Source: Caenorhabditis elegans
Lineage: Eukaryota; Nematoda; Chromadorea; Rhabditida; Rhabditidae
Length of the DNA: 64,000 bases
Direction: 5' to 3'
Assembly (NCBI RefSeq): GCF_000002985.6
Contig: NC_003284.9
Location: forward strand, 15,438,001-15,502,000
A program made the position numbers and the translations under genes. This document shows positions 35,701 to 47,200 of the stretch, one piece after another. The notes under the pieces are model-generated. The model had not been told where the DNA came from. It worked only from the letters and a program-made list of their open reading frames with translations, and searched no databases. The stretch's first letter is position 1. The number at the start of each line of letters is the position of its first letter.

Positions 35701-38700
35701 TACTTCTAATTCATAATGGCATCCAGTATTGAGATCTAGTAATTCCAATAATCGTTCTTCATTCATCAAATAATGAAGATATCCAACAGTTCCACTGACC
35801 AAATTCCTTGCTGTCGGAGCATTTACAAACAATAGTTCCACGTCATTTAGTATTTGAGCCTTTGAAAGAAGGTAACGAGAAAATACTAATCTCGCTGAAG
35901 TCTCATAAGATCTTTTCATTGCTTGGTCAAGCTTAGTCCCGTTTTCTCGGTTTTCTGCGTCAAGGTCCTCGTCGCTTTTTGTTAGGAGAAAGGTGATTGA
36001 TGTTCGTCTGAATGTATGATCATTTGGAAAATCATAGATTAGTACAGTACCTAGACAGTGCAACTCGAGCAAATGTGATATCTTCATCTGTAGGGGCGCC
36101 GTCAGGGATCAATATGAAAAGTCGTTTGAATAGTTTTAGCTTGTGACTTCTGGAAAAAAACTAGTGGTATTGTTGTATTTAACTATTAGTATTGTTGTAC
36201 AATTACTGTATTTTACTTTTTCAAACGTTAGAATTATTTAAATATGACTAGTATTTCCCTTATTATTTTAGGACTAAATTTTGCTATGCACAATCAAAAT
36301 AGAAACGAAGTGTGAGTTTTGAATTCAGTGTCAATTACGGCTCCCATGAGGTGGCCGCAACAGCGCCTCCGCCGCGCTCAGCGGTCGTCGCGCCGGCCTC
36401 ACGCCGTCACTCAAGCCGCATGTATTCGAATATATAGTACGGCGTGGAACCCCGAACGTGTCGGCCGCTACCAAACAACCACCTCTTCACACTACTTTGC
36501 GCACACACCAAGCTACTCATTTCACGCCAAGCTGCGGAACCCCGAACGTGTCGACCGCTCCAAATAACTACCTTTCGCACTTCATTGCACAGATATAGCT
36601 GGGAGCCCTAGTGTCAATTTTGCCAGTAAGGATCTTGTATAAATATGTATGTACACTTGAAATAGTAAAGCTCAGTGGTAATATAAAACTCGAAGAAACA
36701 AACGTTTACATTACTGCAGTACCTCGGTAATTCCCGGCAGCTTCTTCCCCAAGTTTGGGGCTTTCCAGCTTCTTACCCAACTCTTGCCAACTTCTAGCCC
36801 AGAGTATGCCCAAGTCTTACCCAACTTCAACAATTCTAGTGTAAACTCCCGCGCCCGAGTCTTGCCCAAGTCTTAGCCAAGTCTTGCCAACTTCTTACCC
36901 AAGTTTGCAGATGTAAAGAACGAACAAGATTCCGAAATCCCGCCTGCGCAATGTTTAGCGTAAATCGACATTTTGTCTTTTGAGTAATTTGTATTTAAAA
37001 TAGAAGAATTTCGATGCAATTGAAAGAATTCACAGGAAAACTTGTCCCTTCAAAGGCAAATTCCAAATATTTTTCTTTGATGGCTAACATTGTTTAAAAA
37101 AATGTACGAACAAGGTTTGCTTTTTCTCTCATCTAAAAATAAAAAGAAAAGTTATCTTCAGGATGATTCTTCTCCTAGTCAGTCCAATAGTCAAATAATA
37201 GTCAGTCAATTCAATGCATCAAATTTTGAATTTTTCTAAGACTGAACTGTTCCTTTGAAATGTAAACTTGTATAAAATTGAAAGACATGAAACAAGCATG
37301 AATTACAGTAATTCTGTAAATTCTGAACTTAGAATCATCAGGGAGCACACTTGAAAACAAATGAAATAAGGTATGTGAGAATACCGTATCAATCCGATAT
37401 ATCTGGTACTTCCTCAAAAATATCTATCAGAATATGAGTACGATATATTTTTACTAGAGTGCATCTTTTCGCGCGACCATCATGGCTCAGCAGGTAAGAC
37501 TTCGGCACAACGGGAAATGCTATCAAAGTTCAACACACAGGTATAAATTGGGTAAGAAATAGGCAAAACTTGGGTAAGACTTGGGTAAGACTTGGGCGAC
37601 GCCTCGAGACGACGAGGCAGTCCACGACTTTTTTCATTTTTGAGGCGGCGCCCAACTCTTGCCCAAGGTTTACCCAAGTCTTGGCAACTCCTTATAAATG
37701 TTTTTATTTTTTGGGCAAGGCTTGGGTAAGAAGTTGCGAAGCCTTGGGTAGGAAGCTGGCGGCAAACGCCGAGACGCTTTAAACAATTTTTCCACTGACT
37801 ATACTCTACTTTTAACTTTTAAATTCGGCCAATTCAACAACACAAAAGTGGTTTTTAAGTAAGTATCCAGTGGCGATACTCACCATCTTCCATCCTAAAT
37901 AAAACTTACTCATATAATTTCTCAAAACCCATGTTGGCGTCAAAAACAACACTTGACGAAGAGAACGTTCTGGGATATGGAATTTCCCAGAGAACAATTT
38001 GTTGAAACTCTCCTTCAATAAACCGAAATGGCTCCATTCTGTCACAATGACTTCTTCCAGCTGATTGTGGATCACCATTGTTCAAGCCTCGCAGAGAATT
38101 AATCAGTGAGGATTTTCCAGACCCACTTCTTCCACAAAATCCAAAATTTTTTCTATTAGCGTCAATTGGAAATGCACCACTGTGAAATGTTTTTCCGGAA
38201 CTGTAGTTGTAGTCATTGAGAACATTGTAGATTGGGTAGTCATCGGTTGTCTGAAACAGGGATGTACGGCCTCAAATTGTTGTCATTTTACTAATTTTTT
38301 GAGGACAAAAATCAATAGTTTTGGTCAAAATTGTATTGTCAAATTTTTGATGTGTGCGGTAAATTTCGAAACTTGCCGAGCTCGGCAAATTCGCAGCACA
38401 CCACTGGTTTGAAATATGTTAGACTTGTGGTAAAGCTCTCGCGCACTTAACATCCGATTAATATTGGGTTCGTGTTTAATTTTTGAAAAAACTGGCTTAT
38501 ACATGCACTCACTTTAATAGAAGAAACTGATGCATTATCTTGCAAATTGGGTGCCTTTTTTTCCTGCTTCGCAAAATCAAACTTCACATGTGGAATACCC
38601 ACTGCATATGCTAACTCTTCCTTTTCAACTTTTTTCTCTTTTGGAACTACAGGCGGGTCACGGTCTCTTGTGTTCAAAGCCTCGAATAACTGAATTTTGT

Positions 38701-39402
38701 CTTTCGCATAATAAATGGGGCGTTTTATAACTGGAGGAGCGTAGTGAGATTCATCTGGTTTTGGGGGCAACGGACTGGCACCTCTTGTGAGTACGGACGA
38801 ACCAAAGATTTTCTGGAAAACAATTTTACTGATTATTTATTTTTCAAAAAATATGTTTAGGAATTGTTGCAACTATGTACAGAAAACTTTGCATACATAC
38901 TTGAAAGAAATAAAATATTTCAGTATTAAAATTACATATTTAAAACATTTTTCACAACAAAATTATGAACAAAAAAAAACGAAAAATCCTATCTTTTCGA
39001 GTATCCTTACCCTAGTATCTTCATGATGGAATATTCCATCTTTAGGCGGATCAGACGGCGGTGGAATACTTGGCGGAGGTGGTGGGCTTGATCTAGGTGG
39101 ACTACTAGAACCAGAGTGCTCACTAGACCCCAGTAATATTGGTGTTTCTTCGATAAACGATCTCAAGCTGAAATCAATATCAAATGCAAACGAACAAGTA
39201 TTTGTATACATTTTTCAGCTAACAACTACCTGTGTGTATCCCGCGGTGTGGGTGGTGGAACAGTAAAAGGATTAGGCGTATCTGGTTGGTAAATGGGTGT
39301 CGGGTGCGTAATTGTAATGTTTGGTAGGTCGGCGAGCGTTTTTGCTGTTGGAAACGCAACATGGTTTTCCACTTTCTCGTTTTTTGAGGTTTTGTGTCCC
39401 AT
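32795..39402 (-). CDS. Tandem IRG-like P-loop GTPase protein with proline-rich N-terminus
   Basis: Twelve minus-strand exons (39402-39230, 39167-39011, 38812-38513, 38250-37910, 36149-36051, 36007-35629, 35581-35435, 35381-35271, 33659-33538, 33485-33380, 33261-33054, 32943-32795) close to 763 residues. Residues 1-210 are low-complexity and proline-rich (SSPPRSSPPPPPSIPPP). Domain A has G1 GRSGSGKSSLINSLRG at 250-265 and a G4-like TKSD at 366-369. Domain B has G1 GGRGVGKSSLIDAMRG at 541-556 and SKCD at 651-654. The spacing and the phrase SLINSLRG resemble vertebrate immunity-related GTPases (IRG). Where IRGs carry a WDLPG-type G3, this protein has WEIPYP (A) and YELSYP (B), without DxxG. Function is unknown; an intracellular scaffold or slow GTPase is inference. 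The start follows TTTTTTAG plus G, consistent with trans-splicing. Introns 4 and 8 are full of inverted repeats. Confidence 0.82.
33793..34455. mobile_element. 663-bp palindromic element in IRG-like gene intron
   Basis: The left end 'ttaaaggtggactacaccct' is the reverse complement of the right end 'agggtgtagtccacctt'. The arms stay complementary for hundreds of bases, including 'gaccgaatatcatgat' with 'atcatgatattcggtc'. It is noncoding. A one-arm copy lies at 40290-40625. Confidence 0.9.
34672..35217. mobile_element. 546-bp inverted-repeat element in IRG-like gene intron
   Basis: The ends 'ttaaagaggactaaccgttt' and 'accgtccgccctcctttaa' are imperfect reverse complements. Inner arms pair, such as 'tggtaatgaaacttctcaa' with 'ttgagaagtttcattacca'. 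It shares TTTAAA-type termini with the other foldback families here. Confidence 0.85.
36339..36610. mobile_element. GGCTCCCATGAGGTGG MITE in IRG-like gene intron
   Basis: It is bounded by 'ggctcccatgag' and 'ctgggagccct' and holds two copies of 'gaaccccgaacgtgtcg'. It is the opposite-orientation relative of 30692-30995. Confidence 0.8.
36736..36905. repeat. TTGCCCAAGTCTTGCC-type repeat cluster
   Basis: Repeated 'cttgcccaagtctt' and 'cttacccaac' words in one orientation, from the family at 9608-9934. It lies in the 36150-37909 intron. Confidence 0.6.
37555..37765. repeat. TTGGGTAAGACTTGGG inverted repeat
   Basis: Direct copies of 'acttgggtaagacttggg' are followed by the inverted form 'cccaaggtttacccaagtct' about 100 bp on. 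It lies in the same intron as the two preceding repeats. Confidence 0.6.
38262..38405. repeat. CTTGCCGAGCTCGGCAA repeat fragment in intron
   Basis: The intron 38251-38512 holds 'acttgccgagctcggcaaat', which contains the perfect palindrome TTGCCGAGCTCGGCAA, plus 'gatgtgtgcggtaaattt'. This resembles the CGGCAA repeat family at 2251 and 10884. Confidence 0.5.
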
Positions 39403-39499
39403 CCTAAAAAATTCAAGTTGAAATTTGTTATTGGCATGTATTCTCGGCATTTTGCATTAGGTTCTTGCTTCAGTTTAGCCCGAAAATGTTTAACATTGA

Positions 39500-39800
39500 T
39501 TAAAAGTTGGCAAAACTAGGGCCAACCTTGGCGAAAGTTGTGCAAGATCTTTGGGAAAAAAATTAGGCTGAGCACAAGTTTAAGCCAACTTTAAACCAGC
39601 TCAAGTTTGAAACGACACCAGAAATGTTTGCACAAAAGTTTGGTAAAAGTTGGGTCAAACTCGGCGCTGCTCAAATTAAGTTTTGCCACAATCTCGTCCA
39701 AGTTGCGCCAAATGTAACCCAAATTTTGGCAACGTTTGATAAAAATTAACATTTCCGGCAGAGCAAAACTTGGCCAAGAAGCTAGTGCCAAACGCCGAGT
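39500..39800. repeat. TTGGC-rich inverted repeat upstream of the IRG-like gene
   Basis: It has the family traits of 9608-9934 ('aacttggccaagaagctagt', 'caaagtttgg' words in both orientations). It ends about 100 bp 5' of the predicted start of the minus-strand IRG-like gene, so it falls in its likely promoter region. Confidence 0.6.
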
Positions 39801-40289
39801 TATAAATTTTCATACAAAAGAAAACGAGTGGTGAAAATTTTGAAAATTTAGAAAGTAGAATATTGAATATACATAGAATATGTGAAACGCGAAGAATACA
39901 ATAGGACGAATCAACGCACTCCGTTTTAATCGCATAGTCTTACTAAAAATTGAGAGATTGGATGAAAAGCGGAGAGAAAAGTGGTTTGCAACAAACACGG
40001 AAAATCAGTTATACAGTATTTTTCTCCGCATCTTTTTTTTCCCGAGTTACTGGCACACTTTTTATTTCCATAAACCTGCACTTTATGCAAATTACGGTGA
40101 ATCATTCCAGCCGTCTGGTCTATCATTGACTTTTGTTTTAACAAGTTTTAGATATGATGTTGGTAGATGGGGTTTGGATTCATCGTGAATTAATCTCATT
40201 GAAAATTTGAAGTAGTTCGGATTCTGAAAAGGCCATCTGAAAATGATCCTAATTCCATTTGGAAAGTTGAAAACTGTAAAAATACTAAT

Positions 40290-40625
40290 TTCAGGCTTTT
40301 CGTCGTTGGAACTCAGAATATCACAGTTTTACGCACTTTCAGTTATTTTTAATGAACACAATGCATATTTATTGCTTATGCTTTTTATTTTCCGATAAAA
40401 CGACACGGAATATGTAAAAAAAACAGTCAAATAATAAAAATAAAAAGAATTAATTAAATATAATAGTGCAAGCGCGCTCAATCGAAAAATTTTTTTTTTA
40501 ATTTTAAAATTTTTTATTTAAAAATTTAAAAATTTTTCTGAATTTTTTAATCATGATATTCGGCCATAGTAATGGAATGGGATGTCCCCATAGGAATGTT
40601 TTAAAGCAATTTCCCCACTGAGCAG
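40290..40625. mobile_element. One-arm copy of the 33793-34455 palindromic element
   Basis: It shares 'ttaatcatgatattcggcca', 'gttttaaagcaatttcccca', 'cattttccgat'-like and 'aataataaaaataaa' segments with the right half of the 33.8 kb element, in the intergenic region between the IRG-like gene and gcy-36. The left arm is missing. Confidence 0.75.
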
Positions 40626-41240
40626 AATTCATGGTGAAACATTTTTTTGCCAATGGGAAGGTTTTATTGTAAGGTACCGTATTTTCAGTCATATCTGAAG
40701 TACTAAAATCTGGTTGTTTTAACATTAAAACTGCATTTTCTGTGTAAATATAAAAGTTATTTGAATTAAACAATTATACCACAAAAGAAATACGAAAAAA
40801 AAATTCTAAATCCAAATTTTCAGTAGCAACTTTTCAATTTTGACTAACTTAAGGCAGACTACCGTTTTTCTTCTATTAGTCTTGCATGCATATCATTTTT
40901 AGTTGCATTCCATAGATACCTTTTGAGTTTTCCATATATTTACAATCTTCCTCACTCTCCCATCTGTCACCATCTCAGCAACCGGTGAGGTCAGGCGGAT
41001 AATAAAATTTTTGATGACATCGACACACGGAATGACTTCCTAAAACAGACGACTACAGCATTGCGTGTCTATTAATTATTCAATGCACCTGAGCAATGAG
41101 AAGTTACAATTTCCAATTCCACCTTTTCGTAATCATAACTTTTCTTCCATTTCGTAACTCATTTTGGTAAGAATTTCCGTCTTTCGGAGCGAGAATATTT
41201 CTTTTCTGACGTGGTAAATTCAAACAAGGGCTACCCAACA

Positions 41241-44200
41241 ATGGTAAAATACGCAACGTTTTGCAGAAATCATGTAATTTTTTTTATTTTAGTTCGGCTT
41301 CATTCATGAATCTATTCGACAATTAATGATACGAACTTATGGAGAAGCATTCTGGTCAAAAGTTTTGTAAGTTTCATTTTCAACAAGGCAAATTAAAATC
41401 TGAAATGTTGCAGGGAACGAGCAGGATTTGAGGCAGGAAAAGAAAACATCATTAATCATTATTACTCCGATGCGGACACATTTTCTCTGGTGGATGCTGT
41501 CAGTGTTATTTTAAGTGAGGATTCTTATTTTGATTTTGTAGAACATATATATTTTTAATTAAAACTATTAAGTTGTTAGAAATTTGTATCTACTTAAATC
41601 AATTTCAGAAGTAACACGCGAGCAAGTATGGGAGATGTACGGATGTTTTCTGATCCAGTATACAATGGAAACCGGATGGGATGATCTCATCCGCTCTATG
41701 AGCCCGAATTTGAAAGGATTTCTGGATAACCTCGATTCTCTTCACTATTTCATTGACCATGTTGTCTACAAGGCCAACTTGCGTGGCCCATCGTTCAGGT
41801 AAGCTTTTAGCTGTAAGTTGGCAGATTGCCTGCAATAGTCTTGCTCCATAACTTTTTTTTTGAAGTAAATCGGATTTCTTAATTCAGCATGAGATAAAAA
41901 AATTTACATAAATTTCAACGTTTTAGATGCGAGGATAATCCTGATGGAACTATTACTCTGCATTATTACACCGGTCGTCCGGGGTTGTACCCAATTGTGA
42001 AAGGTGTACTTCGTGAAGCAGCAAAAAGGGTTTTCAAGTTGGATGTGTCTATGACAATTACAGGTATATCATTGAAATATTTCAATTTTAAATGGCATTA
42101 CTTTTTTTCTACTCTGAAATTTTATATCTTGGTTACATGTGGGTAGGGCTGTACAAGTCGGCATCCGGACGTCCGATTTTGACACCACCGGAAGCATATG
42201 CGTCCGGTTTGGGGTAGGTTTCCACGGCGGCCGACAATTTCTGAGTTTCGGGACTCACTTTAAAATTCTATTATTAGTGTAGCAAGTGGCGAAACTCGGA
42301 AATTGTCGTCCGCTGTGGAAACCTACACTAAACCGGACGCATGTGCGTCCGGTAGTGTCAAAATCGGACGACCGGATGCCAATTTGTACAGCCCTACATG
42401 TGGGTACACCAGAACCTTGTTAACTTACAAAATATTAGTTTGTAGCAGGCAGTTTGATCACTTTATTAATGATTTCAGGAAGAACTCAAAGAAGTGTCCA
42501 AATGGCAACCGGTGAGCGTATTGAAGAGCATGTCATATTTCTGGTTAAGGTAAAATTCAATCACTAGCAGCAATTATGTCAATTATTCAGACCCTGAACA
42601 CTGACCAATCTAATGAGGAGGCTCTTGGAACTGCGGTGGTTCAGCATAGTAATAACTATAAAATTCGTCTCACTCATATGGACTTCATCTCAACTTTCCC
42701 GTATCATATGGTTGTAGATCAAGATTGCAAAATAGTCCAAGTTGGAAGAGAGCTCTAGTAACATTATATTTAGAAAAAAAAAAATTTCAATTGTAAAAAT
42801 TTTAGCAACCATATTCCGAAGGATCTTCTTTCAGTTGGAACACCGCTTATGAGAATTTTCGAAGTTACTCGCCCACAAATTCCATTGGATTTTGATAGTA
42901 TCTGTAATTTTATTAACGCAGTCTTTGTACTACAGGTATTTCAATCATTTGCTCCGTTCATTGAACGTTTCGGTATTCAGGTAAAAACCACTCCCATGGA
43001 ATTTCAACGTAATGCAAACAAACGTGCTGCTCAAGCGATCGAAGCTTCAGAGTAAGCTTATTTTCAAAGCTTTGTCATTTGTAGTTGTATCAATACAGAA
43101 ACCTATATGAAGATAACAACGGAGCGCTGGCTCTCAGTCAAAGTCAGCATTTGAAGTTGAAAGGACAAATGATGTTAATGTCATCCGGGGGTCATATCAT
43201 GTACTTATGCTCTCCATATGTCACATCTATTCCTGAATTGTTGCAATATGGACTACGTTTGACTGCGATGCCAATCCATGACCCGACTCGGGATTTGATT
43301 TTACTAAACCAGCAAAGATTGTCGGACGTGGAAATGAAGTAATGATAGTTTATGAAATAAATTGCTTGTAAAACAAACTGAAAAAAACTTTATAGTATCA
43401 GACTATGTAGATCCGGTAATTCTCTGGCTAGTCAAGCGTCCCCCTTTAGTTTTATCAAATAATTTTTCACATTTAAAATACGTATATTATCAAAATATAG
43501 AAAGTGTCACCTCAAATTTGAATCCAGCCAATCCCGCGAAATATTCCCTCTCGATTTCGCATGCCGAAAATTGGCTCGAATCGAGAGAAGAACAACTCGG
43601 GAGATGCTGGAATCAAATAAGACTTCGCTTACTTTCTTTTAGATTTTCGCCGGACTCCGCAAAAATGATAAGAGTAGGTAATACCTGGCGGCCAAAAACA
43701 CACGGCTTCGGCGCCTTGTTATAAATTAAGTTAACATGTCACGCCCTTCAAGTACACACCAACTGAATGGGCGTGGCATGCTAACTTAATTTATAATTTA
43801 CCAGCCGCTGACCGCGCCTACGGCGCGGGTAACGACTGGCACCATTAAAAGTATTTGACACACATACCTTCAATCACTCAAAAAATTTCTCATCATGAAA
43901 AAAACTTGAAACACTTAAAACGCGGTATCAATTTACTGGCACTGTTACATGTATGTATTTTTCTACGATATGCATGTTTCAAAAATTCACAGACAGTATG
44001 AAAACTTTCTGTTACTTTTTGACCAAGACAGTAACCTTACAATACCACTACAGTACCTTGACTTGATCCCCCATAAACTCCCAAATAACTACCTCTTCTA
44101 TGGCTCTAAGCTCAATTTTTCGGAACATTCCAGAATTTTCCCGATTTTTCTAGAAAGTTCTGGAACATTCCAGAATTTTCTCGATTTTTCTAGAAAGTTC

Positions 44201-47200
44201 TGGAACATTCCAGAATTTTCTCGATTTTTCTAGAAAGTTAGAATTTTCAGAAAATTTAAATTTCCCGCCAAAATATTTTTCACAGAACATTTAAATTTCC
44301 CGCCAAAATATTTTTCACAGAAAATTTAAATTTCCCGCCAAAATATTTTTCACAGAAAATTTAAATTTCCCTCCAAAATATTTTTTTCAGAAAATTTAAA
44401 TTTCCCGCCAAAATATTTTTCACAGAAAATTTAAATTTCCCGCCAAAATTTTGGATCTTACCACGGTGGGTCTCACCACGGTGGTTCTCGCCACGATGGG
44501 TCTCACCGCGAAGGGTCTCACCACGAAGGGTCTCACCACGAAGGGTCTCACCACGAAAGGTCTTACCACGAAGGGTCTCACCACGAAGGGTCTCACCACG
44601 AAGGGTCTCATCACGAAAGGTCTCACCACGAAGGGTCTCACCACGAAGGGTCTCATCACGAAAGGTCTCACCACGGTGGTTCACGCCACGAAGGGTCTCA
44701 CCACGAAGGGTCTCACCACGAAGGGTCTCACCACGATGGGTCTCACCACGATGCGTCTCACCACGATGCGTCTCACCACGATGGGTCTCACCACGATGGG
44801 TCTCACCACGATGCGTCTCACCACGATGGGTCTCACCACGATGGGTCTCACCACGAAGGGTCTTACCACGAAGGGTCTCACCACGAAGGGTCTCACCACG
44901 AAGGGTCTCACCACGAAAGGTCTTACCACGAAGGGTCTCACCACGAAGGGTCTCACCACGAAGGGTCTCACCACGAAGGGTCTCACCACGAAAGGTCTTA
45001 CCACGAAGGGTCTCACCACGAAGGGTCTCACCACTAAGGGTCTCACCACGAAGGGTCTCATCACGAAGGGTCTCACCACGAAGGGTCTCACCACGAAGGG
45101 TCTCACCACTAAGGGTCTCACCACGAAGGGTCTCATCACGAAAGGTCTCACCACGGTGGTTCACGCCACGATGGGTCTCACCACGAAGGGTCTCACCACG
45201 AAGGGTCTCACCACGAAGGGTCTCACCACGAAGGGTCTCACCACTAAGGGTCTCACCACGAAGGGTCTCATCACGAAAGGTCTCACCACGGTGGTTCACG
45301 CCACGATGGGTCTCACCACGAAGGGTCTCACCACGAAGGGTCTCACCACGAAGGGTCTCACCACGATGCGTCTCACCACGATGCGTCTCACCACGATGGG
45401 TCTCACCACGAAGGGTCTCACCACGAAGGGTTTCACCACGAAGGGTCTCACCACTAAGGGTCTCACCACGAAGGGTCTCATCACGAAAGGTCTCACCACG
45501 GTGGTTCACGCCACGAAGGGTCTCACCACGAAGGGTCTCACCACGAAGGGTCTCACCACGATGGGTCTCACCACGATGCGTCTCACCACGATGCGTCTCA
45601 CCACGATGGGTCTCACCACGAAGGGTCTCACCACGATGGGTCTCACCACGATGGGTCTCACCACGATGGGTCTCACCACGATGGGTCTCACCACGATGCG
45701 TCTCACCACGAAGGGTCTTACCACGAAGGGTCTCACCACGATGGGTCTCACCACGATGGGTCTCACCACGATGGGTCTCACCACGATGGGTCTCACCACG
45801 ATGGGTCTCACCACGATGCGTCTCACCACGATGGGTCTCACCACGATGGGTCTCACCACGAAGGGTCTTACCACGAAGGGTCTCACCACGATGGGTCTCA
45901 CCACGATGGGTCTCGCCACGATGGGTCTCACCACGATGGGTCTCGCCACGATGGGTCTCACCACGATGGGTCTCGCCACGATGGGTCTCACCACGATGGG
46001 TCTCACCACGAAGGTGACAGACCCCGTCCACAATTCTCAGTGACTTTGGGTGTGACGTCACAGACTACAAAGACTACATAGACTACAAACTACTTAACAA
46101 ACGGACACTATTTTTTTATATATAGGTAATGATTTTTTTATGCGGAAGCCGTGTGTTGTCGGCCGCCAAGTATCACCCACTCTTTTCATTTTTGCGGAGT
46201 CCGGCGGAAATCTAGAAAAAAGTAGGCGGAGTCTTATTTGATTCCAGCATCTCCCGAGTTGTTCTTCTCTCGATTCGAGCCAATTTTCGGCATGCGAAAT
46301 CGAGAGGGAATATTTCGCGGTATTGGCTGGATTCAAAATCGAGGTGACACTTTTTATATTTTGATAATAAAATATATGTATACATTTTTCCTGGTTTAAA
46401 CCTGGTTTTGATTAAAACAAATATCACCGAGATCAGAGCTGTCAAAGTAGAAAAAAAACGCAAAATTAGTAGGAAAAATACTGTACATAACTTTGTGATA
46501 TGTTTATTGGGAAAATTTACACAAGACTCTGTAAAGTTTTAAAGAAATTGAGCACCGTAAAAGAGACAACTTTCCAGCTTGCAACTAGAAGCAAACAATG
46601 AACAACTTGAAAACATGGCTAAAGATTTGGAAGTTGAAAAGGGAAAAACTGATGCTTTGCTCCGAGAAATGCTACCACCATCGGTTGCTCAGCAATTGAA
46701 GCAAGGGTTAAGCGTTGAAGCGCGTAAGTTGACATACACAATCCAACAGAACCTAATATTCATTATGTTATCAGGAGAATACGAAGAAGCCACAGTGATG
46801 TTCACTGATGTTCCCACCTTCCAACAGATTGTTCCACTTTGTACACCCAAGGATATTGTTCATTTGCTCAATGAGCTATTCACCAAATTTGATCGGTTGA
46901 TTGGAATCCAAAAAGCATATAAAGTGGAAACAGTTGGTGACAGTTACATGTCAGTCGGAGGAATTCCTGACTTGGTCGATGATCATTGTGAAGTGATCTG
47001 CCATTTGGCCCTCGGAATGGTCATGGAAGCTCGGACCGTTTGTGATCCCATAACCAACACCCCTCTTCATATTCGTGCAGGAATTCATTCGGGGCCAGTT
47101 GTAGCAGGTGTTGTTGGCGCGAAAATGCCGAGGTAGAAATGATACTACACAAGGACACTAAATATTGTTATGTGATAATAATGAGTCATTCTTTTAGATA

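Larger units (their letters stand above)
43479..46385. mobile_element. Helitron-like composite element in the large gcy-36 intron
   Basis: About 2.9 kb bounded by near-identical inverted arms (43479-43712 and 46142-46385), each running from 'atcaaaatata' through 'agtgtcacctc' and 'ttggctcgaatcgagagaag' to 'acacggctt'. Inside, in order: a hairpin region (43725-43795), 'ccgcgcctacggcgcgg' near 43812 (a short GC hairpin of the type found near Helitron 3' ends, with CTGG close by), three heat-shock-element units (44119-44240), about six 35-bp repeats (44236-44450) and a 15-bp minisatellite (44455-46020). No transposase or Rep/helicase is present, so it is non-autonomous. The Helitron assignment rests on repeat type and recollection of C. 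elegans Helitrons with minisatellites; long inverted arms are not a Helitron trait. Confidence 0.6.

Noticed and set aside
37475..37560. A-box-like 'tggctcagcaggtaag' with a downstream 'gttcaa'
   Set aside because: The T-arm does not pair and the segment borders a repeat. At most it is a degenerate tRNA-derived sequence.
38787..39026. Plus-strand open frame opposite the IRG-like gene N-terminal exons
   Set aside because: It is antisense to well-supported minus-strand exons and to an AT-rich intron, without features of its own.
43505..43724. Open frame containing a segment starting [14 protein letters not shown]
   Set aside because: The same peptide is encoded by the inverted arm at 46.1-46.35 kb. 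It is repeat-arm sequence of the composite element, not a gene.
44361..46061. A 566-codon minus-strand open frame and a 530-codon plus-strand frame made of pentapeptide repeats
   Set aside because: Both arise from a 15-bp minisatellite whose length is a multiple of three. The array lies inside a gcy-36 intron and within a repeat element, and several frames are open at once, so there is no specific coding signal.
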